DNA from: Halomonas sp. I5-271120
Lineage (GTDB): Bacteria > Pseudomonadota > Gammaproteobacteria > Pseudomonadales > Halomonadaceae
Length of the DNA: 64,000 nucleotides
Assembly: GCF_030553075.1 (NCBI RefSeq)
Contig: NZ_CP130701.1
Coordinates: 1 to 64,000 of the forward strand
Reading direction: 5' to 3'
Of the stretch, positions 9,166 through 17,180 are shown one piece after another. The position numbers were made by a program, and so were the translations under genes. The notes under the pieces are model-generated. The model was not told the DNA's origin. It saw only the letters and a list, made by a program, of their open reading frames with translations, and searched no databases. Each line of letters starts with the position of its first letter. The first letter of the stretch is position 1.

Positions 9166-9909
9166 TCAGTCCCGAAACTGCGCGTGTTGTCGACGCACCT
9201 TCCACTCGCCTGCGATATGACGCCAGCCCTGTTCGTGGCGATATTCCAGCAGGACCGGCCGGGCATGGTGCATGCTCAATCGGGCAATCTCGTCGAAGGC
9301 AAGAATCCCCAACTGATGGGCCGCATGGCGAAACGCCGCGCCGTGCCCCACGAAAAGCTTCAGCACATCAGCTTCGCTGTGCTGCCCCAAGGCCTGCATC
9401 TGTGCTGTCAGGTGGCTCGCGACCCGCTCCCCAGCGTCCATCAGCGATTCAGCCCCCTGAAGTGGCAAGCGAAAATGACTATTCGACTTCCAGTTGGCCG
9501 GCAAGGAAGCAAAGCGCGGGTCATCGGCGATGACCGCTTCGATCTGCGCGGCACTGAGGTTGGCGGCACTGCCAAGGCCACGTTCTGCAAGAGCATCGAA
9601 GCCCTTGACCGCTACGCCACGCCGGTCCTCACCAAGCACGGATTGCATCAGGCTGGCCGTCTGCCAGGCGCGCAGCAGATTCGAGCTGTCGATCTGTGGC
9701 GCCAGGTCACAGCCGAAGGTGTCCAGCATGTCACGCAGCTCGCACCCCGCTCGTTTGGCCTGCTCACGCCCATCCGACGTTAGGGGAAAGGGCTGGTGAG
9801 CGCTGGGGGTATCAGGCAGCTGATGATAGTCGCCATGGCGCACTATCGCGGCCAGCAACCTTGGTCGCCAGTTACTTGGTCTCCAGTTATTGGGTCGGCG
9901 GCTCGTCAT
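9166..9909 (-). CDS. Histidine phosphatase family protein (GAK cluster)
   Basis: A 247-residue protein with the phosphoglycerate mutase-like motif V-R24-H25-G26 near the N-terminus, a PLTSDGREQA stretch and a later GHGAAFRHA motif with the second catalytic His. These are the marks of the branch 1 histidine phosphatase fold, which forms a phospho-His intermediate on R-H-G. The N-terminus carries a duplicated NWRPSNWRP segment encoded by a 15-bp tandem repeat, so the true start may be variable. Its ATG overlaps the stop of the phosphatase-Nudix gene by 4 nt (ATGA), which implies translational coupling. The substrate is unknown; it is the second RHG phosphatase of the cluster. Confidence 0.85.
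   Translation of the reverse strand: MTSRRPNNWRPSNWRPRLLAAIVRHGDYHQLPDTPSAHQPFPLTSDGREQAKRAGCELRDMLDTFGCDLAPQIDSSNLLRAWQTASLMQSVLGEDRRGVAVKGFDALAERGLGSAANLSAAQIEAVIADDPRFASLPANWKSNSHFRLPLQGAESLMDAGERVASHLTAQMQALGQHSEADVLKLFVGHGAAFRHAAHQLGILAFDEIARLSMHHARPVLLEYRHEQGWRHIAGEWKVRRQHAQFRD
9861..9890. repeat. 15-bp in-frame tandem repeat at the phosphatase N-terminus
   Basis: Two 15-bp units (ttggtcgccagttac and ttggtctccagttat) encode the repeated NWRPS/NWRPR segment ahead of the RHG motif. Confidence 0.75.
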
Positions 9910-10925
9910 GATGATGGCCTCTTGGCCGAGGAAGATTCAGCAGAGGCTGCCTTAAGGCGGTGCGACAGCTCATGCACCATGGCGCCGAGGCTTGGCTGCC
10001 GGAGGCATTCGGCCGCGCGCTCGGCCGCCATCCATTGCCGAGCTCTGTGCGGTTCTTCGAGTGCCTCGTCCGCCAGTTCCCGAGTGACGCGCATGGGGAA
10101 GACGGTGACCTCGCAGCTCCCTCCCCATTTCTGGTAGTGATAGCGGCCAAGCGCCGAGGCATCGATGTCTCCCTCGATACCGGCCTCTTCCAGGGCCTCC
10201 TTGCGGGCAGACTCGTGAAGGCTCAGCCCAGGCTCGGCAATGCCCTTGGGCAGGCTCCAGTGGCGGTTACTGCTCGAGCCGATCACCAGCACCTCGAGCT
10301 GTCCCTGGTGCACCCGATAAGGCACGACCGCCGACTGGACATAGTAATAGGCGGGACGCTCACGACGCTCGGGGCCATCGGGGAATGGAAAGGGAAAGAG
10401 CGTGGGAAGCTTCTTCGCCCGGCGTATCTCCACCAACCGGGCGCTGCCCGGGGCGAGGTGCGACCAGGAGCCATCGATCGCGAGGCGGACAAGACTGGCG
10501 GTAGGCAATAGCTTGCCGTCGTCCCCCAACGCCGGTGGTTCGGGCAACAGAAAGTGCAGCAGATCTTCCAGATCTGGATTATGCCCCACCAGCATAAGGC
10601 GCCGGATGGTGTCCGGCGTGCGGGCGATGCGCGCCACCAGCGTTTCCGGGGTGCCATGGTAGAGCGCCGAGTCCGTTTCCAGGCCATCGGTCGTCTCGCC
10701 CATGGCCTTAAGGCATTTCTCGGCGCTGACCCTGGCCCGAAGCGCGGGCGAGGCCAGCACCGCCTCGGGCACCAGCGCTGCCTGAGCCAGCCAGGCACCC
10801 ATGCGCTGGGCACCGAGCTTGCCGCGCTTCTTCAAGGGCCGCTGTGTGTCCTCCACCGGCTGTGACCAGTCCGACTTGCCGTGTCGCAGCAGCAAGAGCT
10901 CGCGCGGTATCGATTGCCGCGTCAT
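9906..10925 (-). CDS. SixA-like histidine phosphatase fused to a Nudix hydrolase (GAK cluster)
   Basis: A 339-residue two-domain enzyme. Residues 1-~165 are SixA-like, with LLLLR14-H15-G16KSDW, an SPALRARVSAE motif and VGHNPDLEDLL holding the second catalytic His. Residues ~185-320 are Nudix, with WSLPKG and a full Nudix box at ~226-248 (G-x5-E-x7-REVxEExG pattern, here ESARKEALEEAG). Nudix plus RHG fusions are known, for example mycobacterial MutT1, but there the Nudix domain is N-terminal; here the order is reversed. A combined pyrophosphohydrolase and phosphatase could degrade a nucleotide to the non-phosphorylated or monophosphate form. The start overlaps the kinase stop by 4 nt. Confidence 0.88.
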   Translation of the reverse strand: MTRQSIPRELLLLRHGKSDWSQPVEDTQRPLKKRGKLGAQRMGAWLAQAALVPEAVLASPALRARVSAEKCLKAMGETTDGLETDSALYHGTPETLVARIARTPDTIRRLMLVGHNPDLEDLLHFLLPEPPALGDDGKLLPTASLVRLAIDGSWSHLAPGSARLVEIRRAKKLPTLFPFPFPDGPERRERPAYYYVQSAVVPYRVHQGQLEVLVIGSSSNRHWSLPKGIAEPGLSLHESARKEALEEAGIEGDIDASALGRYHYQKWGGSCEVTVFPMRVTRELADEALEEPHRARQWMAAERAAECLRQPSLGAMVHELSHRLKAASAESSSAKRPSS

Positions 10926-12058
10926 GGCGCGCTTCCCGTTGACTGCTGTTCGCTGTTCAGACCCAGCAAGGCCGGCAGATGGTGGCCGGCCAACAGGTCG
11001 AAGTCGACTGTGCCGCTGACTTCGTAGACGGGTACCGCACCCAACGCCGCGAGATAGGCCTCAGGGTCGAGCGCCAACTGGTCATCCAGAAATCGTCCAT
11101 GGGCATCCTGATAGAAGGGCCCGGGGGATTTCATCAGTGCGCCCAGCAGCTCTTGGCGCTGGTTGATGTCCACCCGCTCACAGCGCAACGGCTGCCTTCC
11201 GTCGCGCCGCCAGTTGAGAATGACCACCGCCGCCAACCGGGCCTCGCGGCGCAGACGCTCGGGTCCATACAGTTCGTCGATCATCACATCGTATTTTTCC
11301 TCAAGGTCCCACAGTGCCTGTCTAGGCAGCGAAAGCAGGTGCTTGCGCTCGGCGGCAGGAATCAGCGATGACAGGCGCTCGCTATGCACGATGGTGCCAG
11401 GATTGATGCGCGGCAGCTTGGGAATACCCGCGGCCTGCACGCCCTCCTCGTCCCTGCGGATGAACAGCCGGTCGTTGGTCAGATAGTCGAGCGCCGGATG
11501 TTCCATAGCGCGGAGCATGGCCGTCGACTTGCCGCCACCAGAAAAGCCGGCAATGGCCACCGCGCCCTCGCCCCGAACCAACCCTGCGGCATGGCAGATC
11601 AGCCAGCCCTGCTGCTGCAGGTAATTCATGTACTGGGCATTGATGAAATTGATGATTTGGTTGTCGTTGGCCTCACAAGGGCCGGCGGCAATGCGCCAGG
11701 TTTCACTCTGCAGGAACACCATCCCGGTGCGCACCTTGCGTACCAGCCGCCCGCCAAGCAGGTCGACATAGCTGTCCTTGCGGCCACTTTTGCCGGGCTC
11801 GCGGGCCCAGTCGAGGAAATTCAGCGACAGAGCCGGCGGGGCGTCCTCGATAGCCAGCACCTCGATATCCGGCACGCTATCCGGCGCGAGGTAGGCCTGG
11901 AAGTAGCGGCGCAGGCCGTCGAGCAAGGTGTGCGAATTGGAACGAATGGCCAGAATGCGGCGCCCAACATCCATCACCAGGGGCGTCTCCAGCAAGCTGA
12001 CATCGCCGTAAAGCGCCCGGGCGGCCTCCTCCACGCTGATCAGACGGTCATCGTTCAT
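10922..12058 (-). CDS. HprK-related kinase B (GAK cluster)
   Basis: A 378-residue protein with a P-loop at ~170-178 (GFSGGGKST), followed by a LTNDRLFI segment like the post-P-loop region of HPr kinase/phosphorylase. The overall sequence (opening MNDDRLISVEEAARALYG) fits HprK-related kinase family B, a family defined by its association with an ATP-grasp and a CofD-like protein. HprK phosphorylates a Ser of HPr; no HPr/PTS genes are present, so the target here is unknown. It is coupled by ATGA overlaps both to the ATP-grasp gene upstream and to the phosphatase-Nudix gene downstream. It is cytoplasmic, with no membrane segments. Confidence 0.9.
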   Translation of the reverse strand: MNDDRLISVEEAARALYGDVSLLETPLVMDVGRRILAIRSNSHTLLDGLRRYFQAYLAPDSVPDIEVLAIEDAPPALSLNFLDWAREPGKSGRKDSYVDLLGGRLVRKVRTGMVFLQSETWRIAAGPCEANDNQIINFINAQYMNYLQQQGWLICHAAGLVRGEGAVAIAGFSGGGKSTAMLRAMEHPALDYLTNDRLFIRRDEEGVQAAGIPKLPRINPGTIVHSERLSSLIPAAERKHLLSLPRQALWDLEEKYDVMIDELYGPERLRREARLAAVVILNWRRDGRQPLRCERVDINQRQELLGALMKSPGPFYQDAHGRFLDDQLALDPEAYLAALGAVPVYEVSGTVDFDLLAGHHLPALLGLNSEQQSTGSAP

Positions 12059-12939
12059 AGTGAGGCCAACACATGGTCGGTGTAGGCTGCCGCGGCATCG
12101 ATGCCCGCTCCTTCGAGGGCTCCGCGAAAACCACCGAATGCCGACACCTCGAAAACGACCGGCCCCTGCGCTGTCTCGGCCACATCGACGGTGGTGAAAT
12201 CCATGCCAAACGGTGCCTGGGCACGCCGGGCCAGCTCAATCATCGACTCGGGCGGCTCATAGGCAGCATAGCGGCCACCACTGTGGATGGTGGTATTCCA
12301 GGTATCGCTCTGGGAAACCCGCGCGTAGGTCCCCAGATAGCGCCCAGCGAGGAACACCATGCCCAGGTCGCGGCCCGGCAGTGCGACCTTGTGCTGCAGA
12401 TACATCATCGGATTGTGGCGACGGAATGACTCAATCTCACGGCGCAGCTCGCGCTTGGGCTGATCGGCCTTGATCACGCACATGCCGCGCGCCTTGGTGG
12501 AGAATAGCGGTTTGAACACGGCCTCCCCATACTCTCGAACCGCCGCCAAGGCCTGATCGACATCTTCGGTGACCAGCGTTTCCGGCATCGGAATACCGGC
12601 CTGGCGCAAGCTGATGGTGCAGCTCAACCGATTGATCAAGCGCAGGATATTTTCGGCACCGCTAAATACCTTGACCCCTCTGGCCTCTGCCATGCGCAGC
12701 AACTCCAGCCGGTCGAGCGTATTGGGACTGTACTCGCCGCCGATCTTCTTGACGATCAGGGCATCCAGCTCGCCTAGGTCTTGCCCCTGGAAGCGCAAGG
12801 CGCCGCTGCCCAGGTCGAGGGCGACCTTGGCCATGTCGATCGTAAGGCGGCTCCCGGTGCGCGCCTCGACGGCATCGGCCAGCACCTCGGTAGACCACTT
12901 GCCCGGAATACCGACCACGCCAATTTTGGGGTTAGTCAA
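12055..12939 (-). CDS. ATP-grasp enzyme, GAK system
   Basis: A 294-residue RimK-like ATP-grasp protein. Visible features are the N-terminal KIGVVGIPGKWST, the central NRLSCTISLRQAGIPMPET, typical of RimK/glutathione synthetase-like enzymes, VFKPLFSTKARGM for ATP binding, and a C-terminal VDVAETAQGPVVFEVSAFGG metal/ATP-binding segment. ATP-grasp enzymes join a carboxylate to an amine or thiol through an acylphosphate. The RimK-like group often adds amino acids to proteins or small molecules. The substrate is unknown. The gene overlaps the PhoU-like/phosphotransferase stop by 8 nt and the kinase start by 4 nt, so the order ATP-grasp then kinase is tightly fixed. Confidence 0.9.
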   Translation of the reverse strand: MTNPKIGVVGIPGKWSTEVLADAVEARTGSRLTIDMAKVALDLGSGALRFQGQDLGELDALIVKKIGGEYSPNTLDRLELLRMAEARGVKVFSGAENILRLINRLSCTISLRQAGIPMPETLVTEDVDQALAAVREYGEAVFKPLFSTKARGMCVIKADQPKRELRREIESFRRHNPMMYLQHKVALPGRDLGMVFLAGRYLGTYARVSQSDTWNTTIHSGGRYAAYEPPESMIELARRAQAPFGMDFTTVDVAETAQGPVVFEVSAFGGFRGALEGAGIDAAAAYTDHVLASL

Positions 12940-14590
12940 CGAAGATCTCCTTCAGGGGAATTCTAAACTTGTCGGACTTGTCGATATCCGCCTCCAGCAC
13001 CGTCTCAATCAGGAAGCGGGCGCGCAGGAACATGCTACGGGCCAGTGACTTATCCAGGATGAAGCGGGTAGAGGTCGCAAATGAACGTGCCAGCCCCAGC
13101 GCCAGGCGCAGCTCGAAGGTCGTGTCCTGCTGTCGGTTTGCATGGCGACGTGCCACCCGATAGACCTCCATGGCTACCTGCATGATGCGCTGACGCAATG
13201 GGGCATCCATGATCTGCAGCCGGTAGTTGGAGACCATGAACACCGAGACGTCCTGCACATAATCCATGTAACTGGAGCGGTGCAGATCGATAAAGTTGAT
13301 TCGCTTCTCCAGCGGGTCATAGATAATATTGTCGACGTTGAAGTCGCCATGGATATAAACCGCAAAAGGTGCCACCAGCGACGCTTCGCGCGCCTTGGCC
13401 TGCTCGACCAGAGTGTCAAAAGCGGGCAGGTTGACGCCGCACAGGCGCAAGTCGCCCTGGTGAAACTCGGGGTGAATCTTGTAGACGTCGTCCAGGCGCT
13501 TCTGAAGCTGTTGCATATGGCGTGCGGCCACGCTTTCGGGGGTATAGGTCTCCTGCCATACCGAGCGCAGCGTGCGAGTTAAGTACTTCACTGCCTCATC
13601 GACCAACTCGGACGACTCGTTGAGCAGCAAGTGCTCGAACGTAAAGCCCGGCAGATGCTCAATGAGCAGGGCCGCGGATTGCCCCCGCTTCTGATAGGAC
13701 AGAATCTTCGGCGCCAGGCCCGGATAGATCTCGTGCCAGCTTTCAACGCCCTGACGCTCTTCCTTGACCTTGCGCTTGACGCCGTCCTTGAAGATGGCGA
13801 CGTAGCCGTTGCTCTGGTCATTCGGCGAGCGAATACCGGAAATCGCACTGCCCGAGCGCGTCTCCGCCAGCGGCTCGATGCGCAGCGCTTCATCATGGGT
13901 ACCCATCTTATCGATCAGCGACTGCAGGGAGTGATAGCGCTCGAAGTTGACCGGCTGACCGAGGTTGGCCGAGATGATCACTTCGCTGATGTGCAGAAGC
14001 GTCGCCGCCATCTGGCGAATGGCATGGGCGACGAAGAGGCCTCGCGTCAGCTCCTCGGTATTATCCTTTTTCTTCAGGGCAGCAACATAGCTCGCTAGAC
14101 GCAGGCGATAGTCTTCTTCGAGGCCGTGCTGCAACTGCCCTAGCCGCAGGGCCAAGGGCGTATCGTTCTCGCCGATCGCCGGTTCGACGAGCTGAATGCC
14201 GCTGCGAATGCTTTCCACCATGGTGCGCAGCGCCTGCGGTTCGAGCCCTGCCAGGTCGTCGACCTCCTGCAGTTGCTTGATGCAGTCCCGCGTAAGCTCG
14301 GTGAGGCGTTCAAGATCGGTGGCGATGAGTTCGATACTGCGAAGCATCTGCGGCGGACTGGCCCGCCGGTGCTTCTTGGCCGACAGCCGCTTCATGCAGT
14401 CGGCATGAATGCGCATCTTGAGGTTATAGGCATAGCCACGGCGATCGAGAAGCCGGTGAGCAATGGCCGTGGTAGGCGTCTCGAAGAACTGCTGGAAGCT
14501 GGCCAACTGCGAGTCCACTTCAACGCAAAGGAAGCGCAGATTGTCCTGGATACTTTTAGGCGGTCGGGTCGTCATGAAAAGCGCCGGCAT
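12932..14590 (-). CDS. PhoU-like helical domain fused to an APH-like phosphotransferase (GAK cluster)
   Basis: A 552-residue protein. The N-terminal ~230 residues are all-helical with two PhoU-like repeats (ATDLERLTELTRDC and FVAHAIRQMAATLLHISE). The C-terminal half is an aminoglycoside phosphotransferase/kinase-like fold, with catalytic loop Y-I-H-G-D-F-N-V-D-N at ~412-421, metal-binding INFIDLHRS and a preceding LLIEHLPG hinge. So it probably transfers phosphate from ATP to a small molecule or protein. The PhoU similarity is my reading and is weaker than the kinase call. The start may be the second ATG at 14575 (MTTRPPKS); neither has a good ribosome-binding site. It overlaps the Nudix gene upstream. 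Confidence 0.8.
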   Translation of the reverse strand: MPALFMTTRPPKSIQDNLRFLCVEVDSQLASFQQFFETPTTAIAHRLLDRRGYAYNLKMRIHADCMKRLSAKKHRRASPPQMLRSIELIATDLERLTELTRDCIKQLQEVDDLAGLEPQALRTMVESIRSGIQLVEPAIGENDTPLALRLGQLQHGLEEDYRLRLASYVAALKKKDNTEELTRGLFVAHAIRQMAATLLHISEVIISANLGQPVNFERYHSLQSLIDKMGTHDEALRIEPLAETRSGSAISGIRSPNDQSNGYVAIFKDGVKRKVKEERQGVESWHEIYPGLAPKILSYQKRGQSAALLIEHLPGFTFEHLLLNESSELVDEAVKYLTRTLRSVWQETYTPESVAARHMQQLQKRLDDVYKIHPEFHQGDLRLCGVNLPAFDTLVEQAKAREASLVAPFAVYIHGDFNVDNIIYDPLEKRINFIDLHRSSYMDYVQDVSVFMVSNYRLQIMDAPLRQRIMQVAMEVYRVARRHANRQQDTTFELRLALGLARSFATSTRFILDKSLARSMFLRARFLIETVLEADIDKSDKFRIPLKEIFVD

Positions 14591-15086
14591 AAGCCACAGT
14601 GGTTGAGCCCTGCTCGGCGGCGCGAATCAGCGGCGGCAACCAGGTAGAGAGGTATTCAGGGGTAAACGTCAGCTCAGGGACTTCTTCCACATTGACCCAG
14701 CAAACGTCCAGCTGACGCTTGTCCGGCCGAGGCCCGTTGCCGGGAACATAGTCGGCGGGCAGCCTGCAAAGAAAGATGAAATCCACCAGATGGCGCCGAC
14801 TGGGCGGCAGGGTGTCCTTGCGCTTGAACACATCGCATACCGTCACTAGCGCCGGCTCGTCGACGTGGGCACCGATCTCTTCAAGGCACTCGCGCTGCAA
14901 CGCGTCTTCGAGAGCTTCCCCTGTGTCCTGTGCGCCCCCAGGCAGGGCATAACGCCCACCCTGCTTGAGCAGTAGCAACACCTGATGATCGCGCAAGATC
15001 AGCGCACGTGCCGTGTTGCGCACCTCAGGTAGTAGGTCGGGAAGTAGGTCAGGAAGTAGATCGGGCATAGGGTCCTTGCTGATCAC
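14556..15086 (-). CDS. Nudix hydrolase (GAK cluster)
   Basis: A 176-residue Nudix protein with the box G-x5-E-x7-RExLEE-x-G (GAQDTGEALEDALQREC...), preceded by RYALPGG. It hydrolyses a nucleoside diphosphate linked to some group X; the substrate is unknown. The N-terminus carries a PDLLPDLLPDLLP repeat encoded by three 12-bp units, so the start could also be the ATG at 15068. It is the first gene of the minus-strand cluster, divergent from the CofD-related gene, and the second Nudix domain in the system. Confidence 0.85.
   Translation of the reverse strand: MISKDPMPDLLPDLLPDLLPEVRNTARALILRDHQVLLLLKQGGRYALPGGAQDTGEALEDALQRECLEEIGAHVDEPALVTVCDVFKRKDTLPPSRRHLVDFIFLCRLPADYVPGNGPRPDKRQLDVCWVNVEEVPELTFTPEYLSTWLPPLIRAAEQGSTTVAYAGAFHDDPTA
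15031..15066. repeat. 12-bp in-frame tandem repeat at the Nudix N-terminus
   Basis: Three 12-bp units (agtaggtcggga, agtaggtcagga, agtagatcgggc) encode the PDLL repeat before the Nudix domain. Confidence 0.8.
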
Positions 15087-15143
15087 GATTCACATGTCTG
15101 CAAAAAGCATATCATCAACTCCATGAACCGCTGGTTACAGTCA

Positions 15144-15172
15144 TTGACTTGACAGATATGGCGTGGATGATC
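15144..15172 (+). promoter_or_regulatory. Possible sigma70 promoter for the CofD-related gene
   Basis: A ttgact hexamer at 15144-15149 lies 17 nt before an atgatc hexamer, inside the 125-bp divergent gap between the Nudix and CofD-related genes. The -10 match is weak, so this is tentative. Confidence 0.3.
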
Positions 15173-15211
15173 GTTGAAATTCACGGAAGAGCCACGCTTT
15201 AGGACGCCAAG

Positions 15212-16417
15212 ATGATCAATATCAGGGTCACACGCAGTGCCCAGGTGCCGGACCCGTTACGGATCCGGCGCTGCCAAAAGACGCCCGAACTCGGCCCACG
15301 GTTGCTCTTCTTCAGCGGAGGGTCGGCACTCAACGGCCTATCCAAGAACCTGCAGCACTATACCCATAACTCGATTCACCTGGTCACACCGTTCGACTCC
15401 GGCGGCAGTTCCGCCAAGCTACGCGATGCGTTTCGTATGCCGGCCATCGGTGACCTGCGCAGTCGCCTGATGGCATTGGCCGACGACTCGATACTTGGCC
15501 ACCCAGAGGTCTACCGACTATTCCAGTACCGCCTGCCCAAGGACCAGTCACCCAAGGAGCTGGAGCAGATGCTGGCGGCATTGGCCGATGGCAGCGATGC
15601 GCTGATGCGCGACATCGCCAATCCGATGCGCAAGCTGATTCGCCACCAGCTTGGCTATTTCTGCGCCGCCAAGCCAGACGACTTCGACCTGCGCGGGGCT
15701 AGCATCGGCAACCTGATCCTGGCCGGCGGCTACCTCAACAATCATCAGCATCTGGACCCGATCATTTTCCTGTTCTCCAAGCTGGTGCATGTGCGCGGCA
15801 CCGTGCGGGCCATCGTCAACCGGGATTATCACCTGGCGGCCAAACTGGAAAACGGCGAAACCCTGCTCGGACAACACCGGCTCACCGGCAAGGAGGTGGC
15901 GCCGCTCAGCTCGCCGATCGTCCGCCTCGGGCTATCCCGGCAGCCGGATGCTCATGTTCCCGTGACCGCCAAACTGCGCGAGAAGAACCGTCGACTGATC
16001 GCGTCGGCAGAGCTGATCTGCTTTCCACCCGGCAGTTTCTTCTCGAGCCTGATCGCCAACCTGCTGCCGGCAGGCGTGGGCCAGGCAATCCGCGACAATG
16101 CCAGCCCCAAGGTGTTCATTCCCAATACCGGGGTGGATCCCGAGCAGCTCGGCATGAGCCTTGAACGCCAGCTCGATACGCTGCTGGACCAGTTGCGCCT
16201 CGATGCCGGCGAAACCACCCCGACCGGCGAGCTTTTGAACTTCGTGCTCCTCGACAGCCGGCGCGGCGACTATGCATCGGACCTGTCGATCGAAGAACTG
16301 GCCGAACGCTGGGCCGAACGGGGCATCACGATGATCGATACCCGACTGATCAGCGAAGACAGCGCGCCCTATTACGACAATGACCTGCTGACCTGCGCTC
16401 TGCTGTCACTGGTTTGA
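15212..16417 (+). CDS. CofD-related protein, GAK system
   Basis: A 401-residue protein of the CofD/YvcK superfamily. It has a glycine-rich FFSGGSALNGLSK motif near residue 34 and a TPFDSGGSSAKLRDAF segment shared with CofD, the 2-phospho-L-lactate transferase of coenzyme F420 synthesis. The GAK-associated CofD family is distinct from true CofD, and no other F420 genes are seen here, so F420 synthesis is unlikely. It may transfer a nucleotide-linked phospho group or bind a related ligand. It is divergent from the eight-gene minus-strand cluster, from which it is separated by 125 bp. An aggac ribosome-binding site precedes the ATG. Confidence 0.88.
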   Translation: MINIRVTRSAQVPDPLRIRRCQKTPELGPRLLFFSGGSALNGLSKNLQHYTHNSIHLVTPFDSGGSSAKLRDAFRMPAIGDLRSRLMALADDSILGHPEVYRLFQYRLPKDQSPKELEQMLAALADGSDALMRDIANPMRKLIRHQLGYFCAAKPDDFDLRGASIGNLILAGGYLNNHQHLDPIIFLFSKLVHVRGTVRAIVNRDYHLAAKLENGETLLGQHRLTGKEVAPLSSPIVRLGLSRQPDAHVPVTAKLREKNRRLIASAELICFPPGSFFSSLIANLLPAGVGQAIRDNASPKVFIPNTGVDPEQLGMSLERQLDTLLDQLRLDAGETTPTGELLNFVLLDSRRGDYASDLSIEELAERWAERGITMIDTRLISEDSAPYYDNDLLTCALLSLV

Positions 16418-16530
16418 CTATCTTAGGGGCCATGTGATGGCTCATAGCACAGGGGCATTTCACATCCCGCAATAGCAAACGTGCAGGCAAGACACCTGTA
16501 AAAAGAGGTCTACCACAAGGCACCTATAAA

Positions 16531-16558
16531 AAAGCCCGCGGCGCAATGCGCCGCGGGC
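16531..16558 (-). terminator. Rho-independent terminator of the small lipoprotein gene
   Basis: A perfect 11-bp GC-rich stem (16534-16544 with 16548-16558) has a 3-nt loop. On the minus strand it is followed by a T-run (complement of the aaaaaa at 16528-16533). Confidence 0.85.
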
Positions 16559-16602
16559 CCTCGATCATGATAGCGGGTTGATGGGTAGCGAACCGGCGGG
16601 CC

Positions 16603-16872
16603 TCAGTTACAGGGCACCACGTTACGCTGAGTGTCCAACGCCCACAGCGTCTTACCGTCCGGCGTCTTGCCCTGCTCGCTCCAGGTCTCGGTGACCTTGA
16701 CGCAGTAGGAGCCGAGGTTTTCGGTCTTGACCTGTGGATCCGCCGGGCGCTCGTTGCCGATGCGCATGATTTCGGGGTTCTGGCTGGTGTAGTTGGGCGC
16801 GATGGCGCTGCCGGCACAGCCGGCGATCAGGGTAGTCAGCGCCAGCAGGGCCAGGATAGGAGTGAAACGCAT
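16603..16872 (-). CDS. Small lipoprotein of unknown function
   Basis: An 89-residue protein with a lipoprotein signal peptide: MRF, a hydrophobic stretch, and lipobox LIAGC with Cys at residue 19. The mature part (about 70 residues) has two further cysteines, in GSYCVKVTETW and at the end VVPCN, which could form a disulfide. It should be anchored to a membrane; residue +2 after Cys is Ala, not Asp, favouring the outer membrane. I recognise no named family. It is a single gene with its own strong terminator. Confidence 0.75.
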   Translation of the reverse strand: MRFTPILALLALTTLIAGCAGSAIAPNYTSQNPEIMRIGNERPADPQVKTENLGSYCVKVTETWSEQGKTPDGKTLWALDTQRNVVPCN

Positions 16873-17180
16873 ACGTATTTACCTCATGTGAAGGATCGCT
16901 GAGCCATGCGTGACGTTAGAGCAATGAGTTTGCCGGGCACGACCTGAATCCATGGGCGTCGCCTAGGGCAACCTGAAATGACTCTACCCCCTTGCATGAG
17001 GCAGGCCAAACGTCGCCCTTCACCGACACCAACGGCGGATGCAGGCAGCGGCGAAAATGCTACAATCTTTGGCTGATTTCATGGTCATCACGTCAGGGAC
17101 GATGCCCGGCAGCGGCGGCCGCTGCCCACACTAGGCCTCTTCGTCCCTCACGCACTACGTTACGGGAACCCCGCGCCACT
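16873..17180. other. 308-bp divergent intergenic region between the lipoprotein gene and metG
   Basis: This stretch should hold promoters for both neighbours. For metG an extended -10 is visible near 17058. A translated frame runs from 16992 into metG, but the conserved protein starts at 17181. I see nothing else in it. Confidence 0.5.
17058..17066 (+). promoter_or_regulatory. Extended -10 element, likely metG promoter
   Basis: The string tgctacaat matches the extended -10 pattern TGnTATAAT with one mismatch and lies 114 nt before the metG start. No good -35 is seen, as often with extended -10 promoters. Confidence 0.4.

Noticed and set aside
12932..14590. APH-like domain as an antibiotic-resistance gene
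   Set aside because: The fold is shared by many small-molecule kinases; the helical first half and tight GAK operon context argue against drug resistance.
15212..16417. CofD-related gene as evidence for coenzyme F420 synthesis
   Set aside because: No CofC/CofE/CofG/CofH-like genes are present, and the surrounding genes match the GAK arrangement instead.
16992..17180. N-terminal extension of MetG
   Set aside because: The frame is open but low-complexity and unlike any MetG; a likely promoter -10 lies within it.
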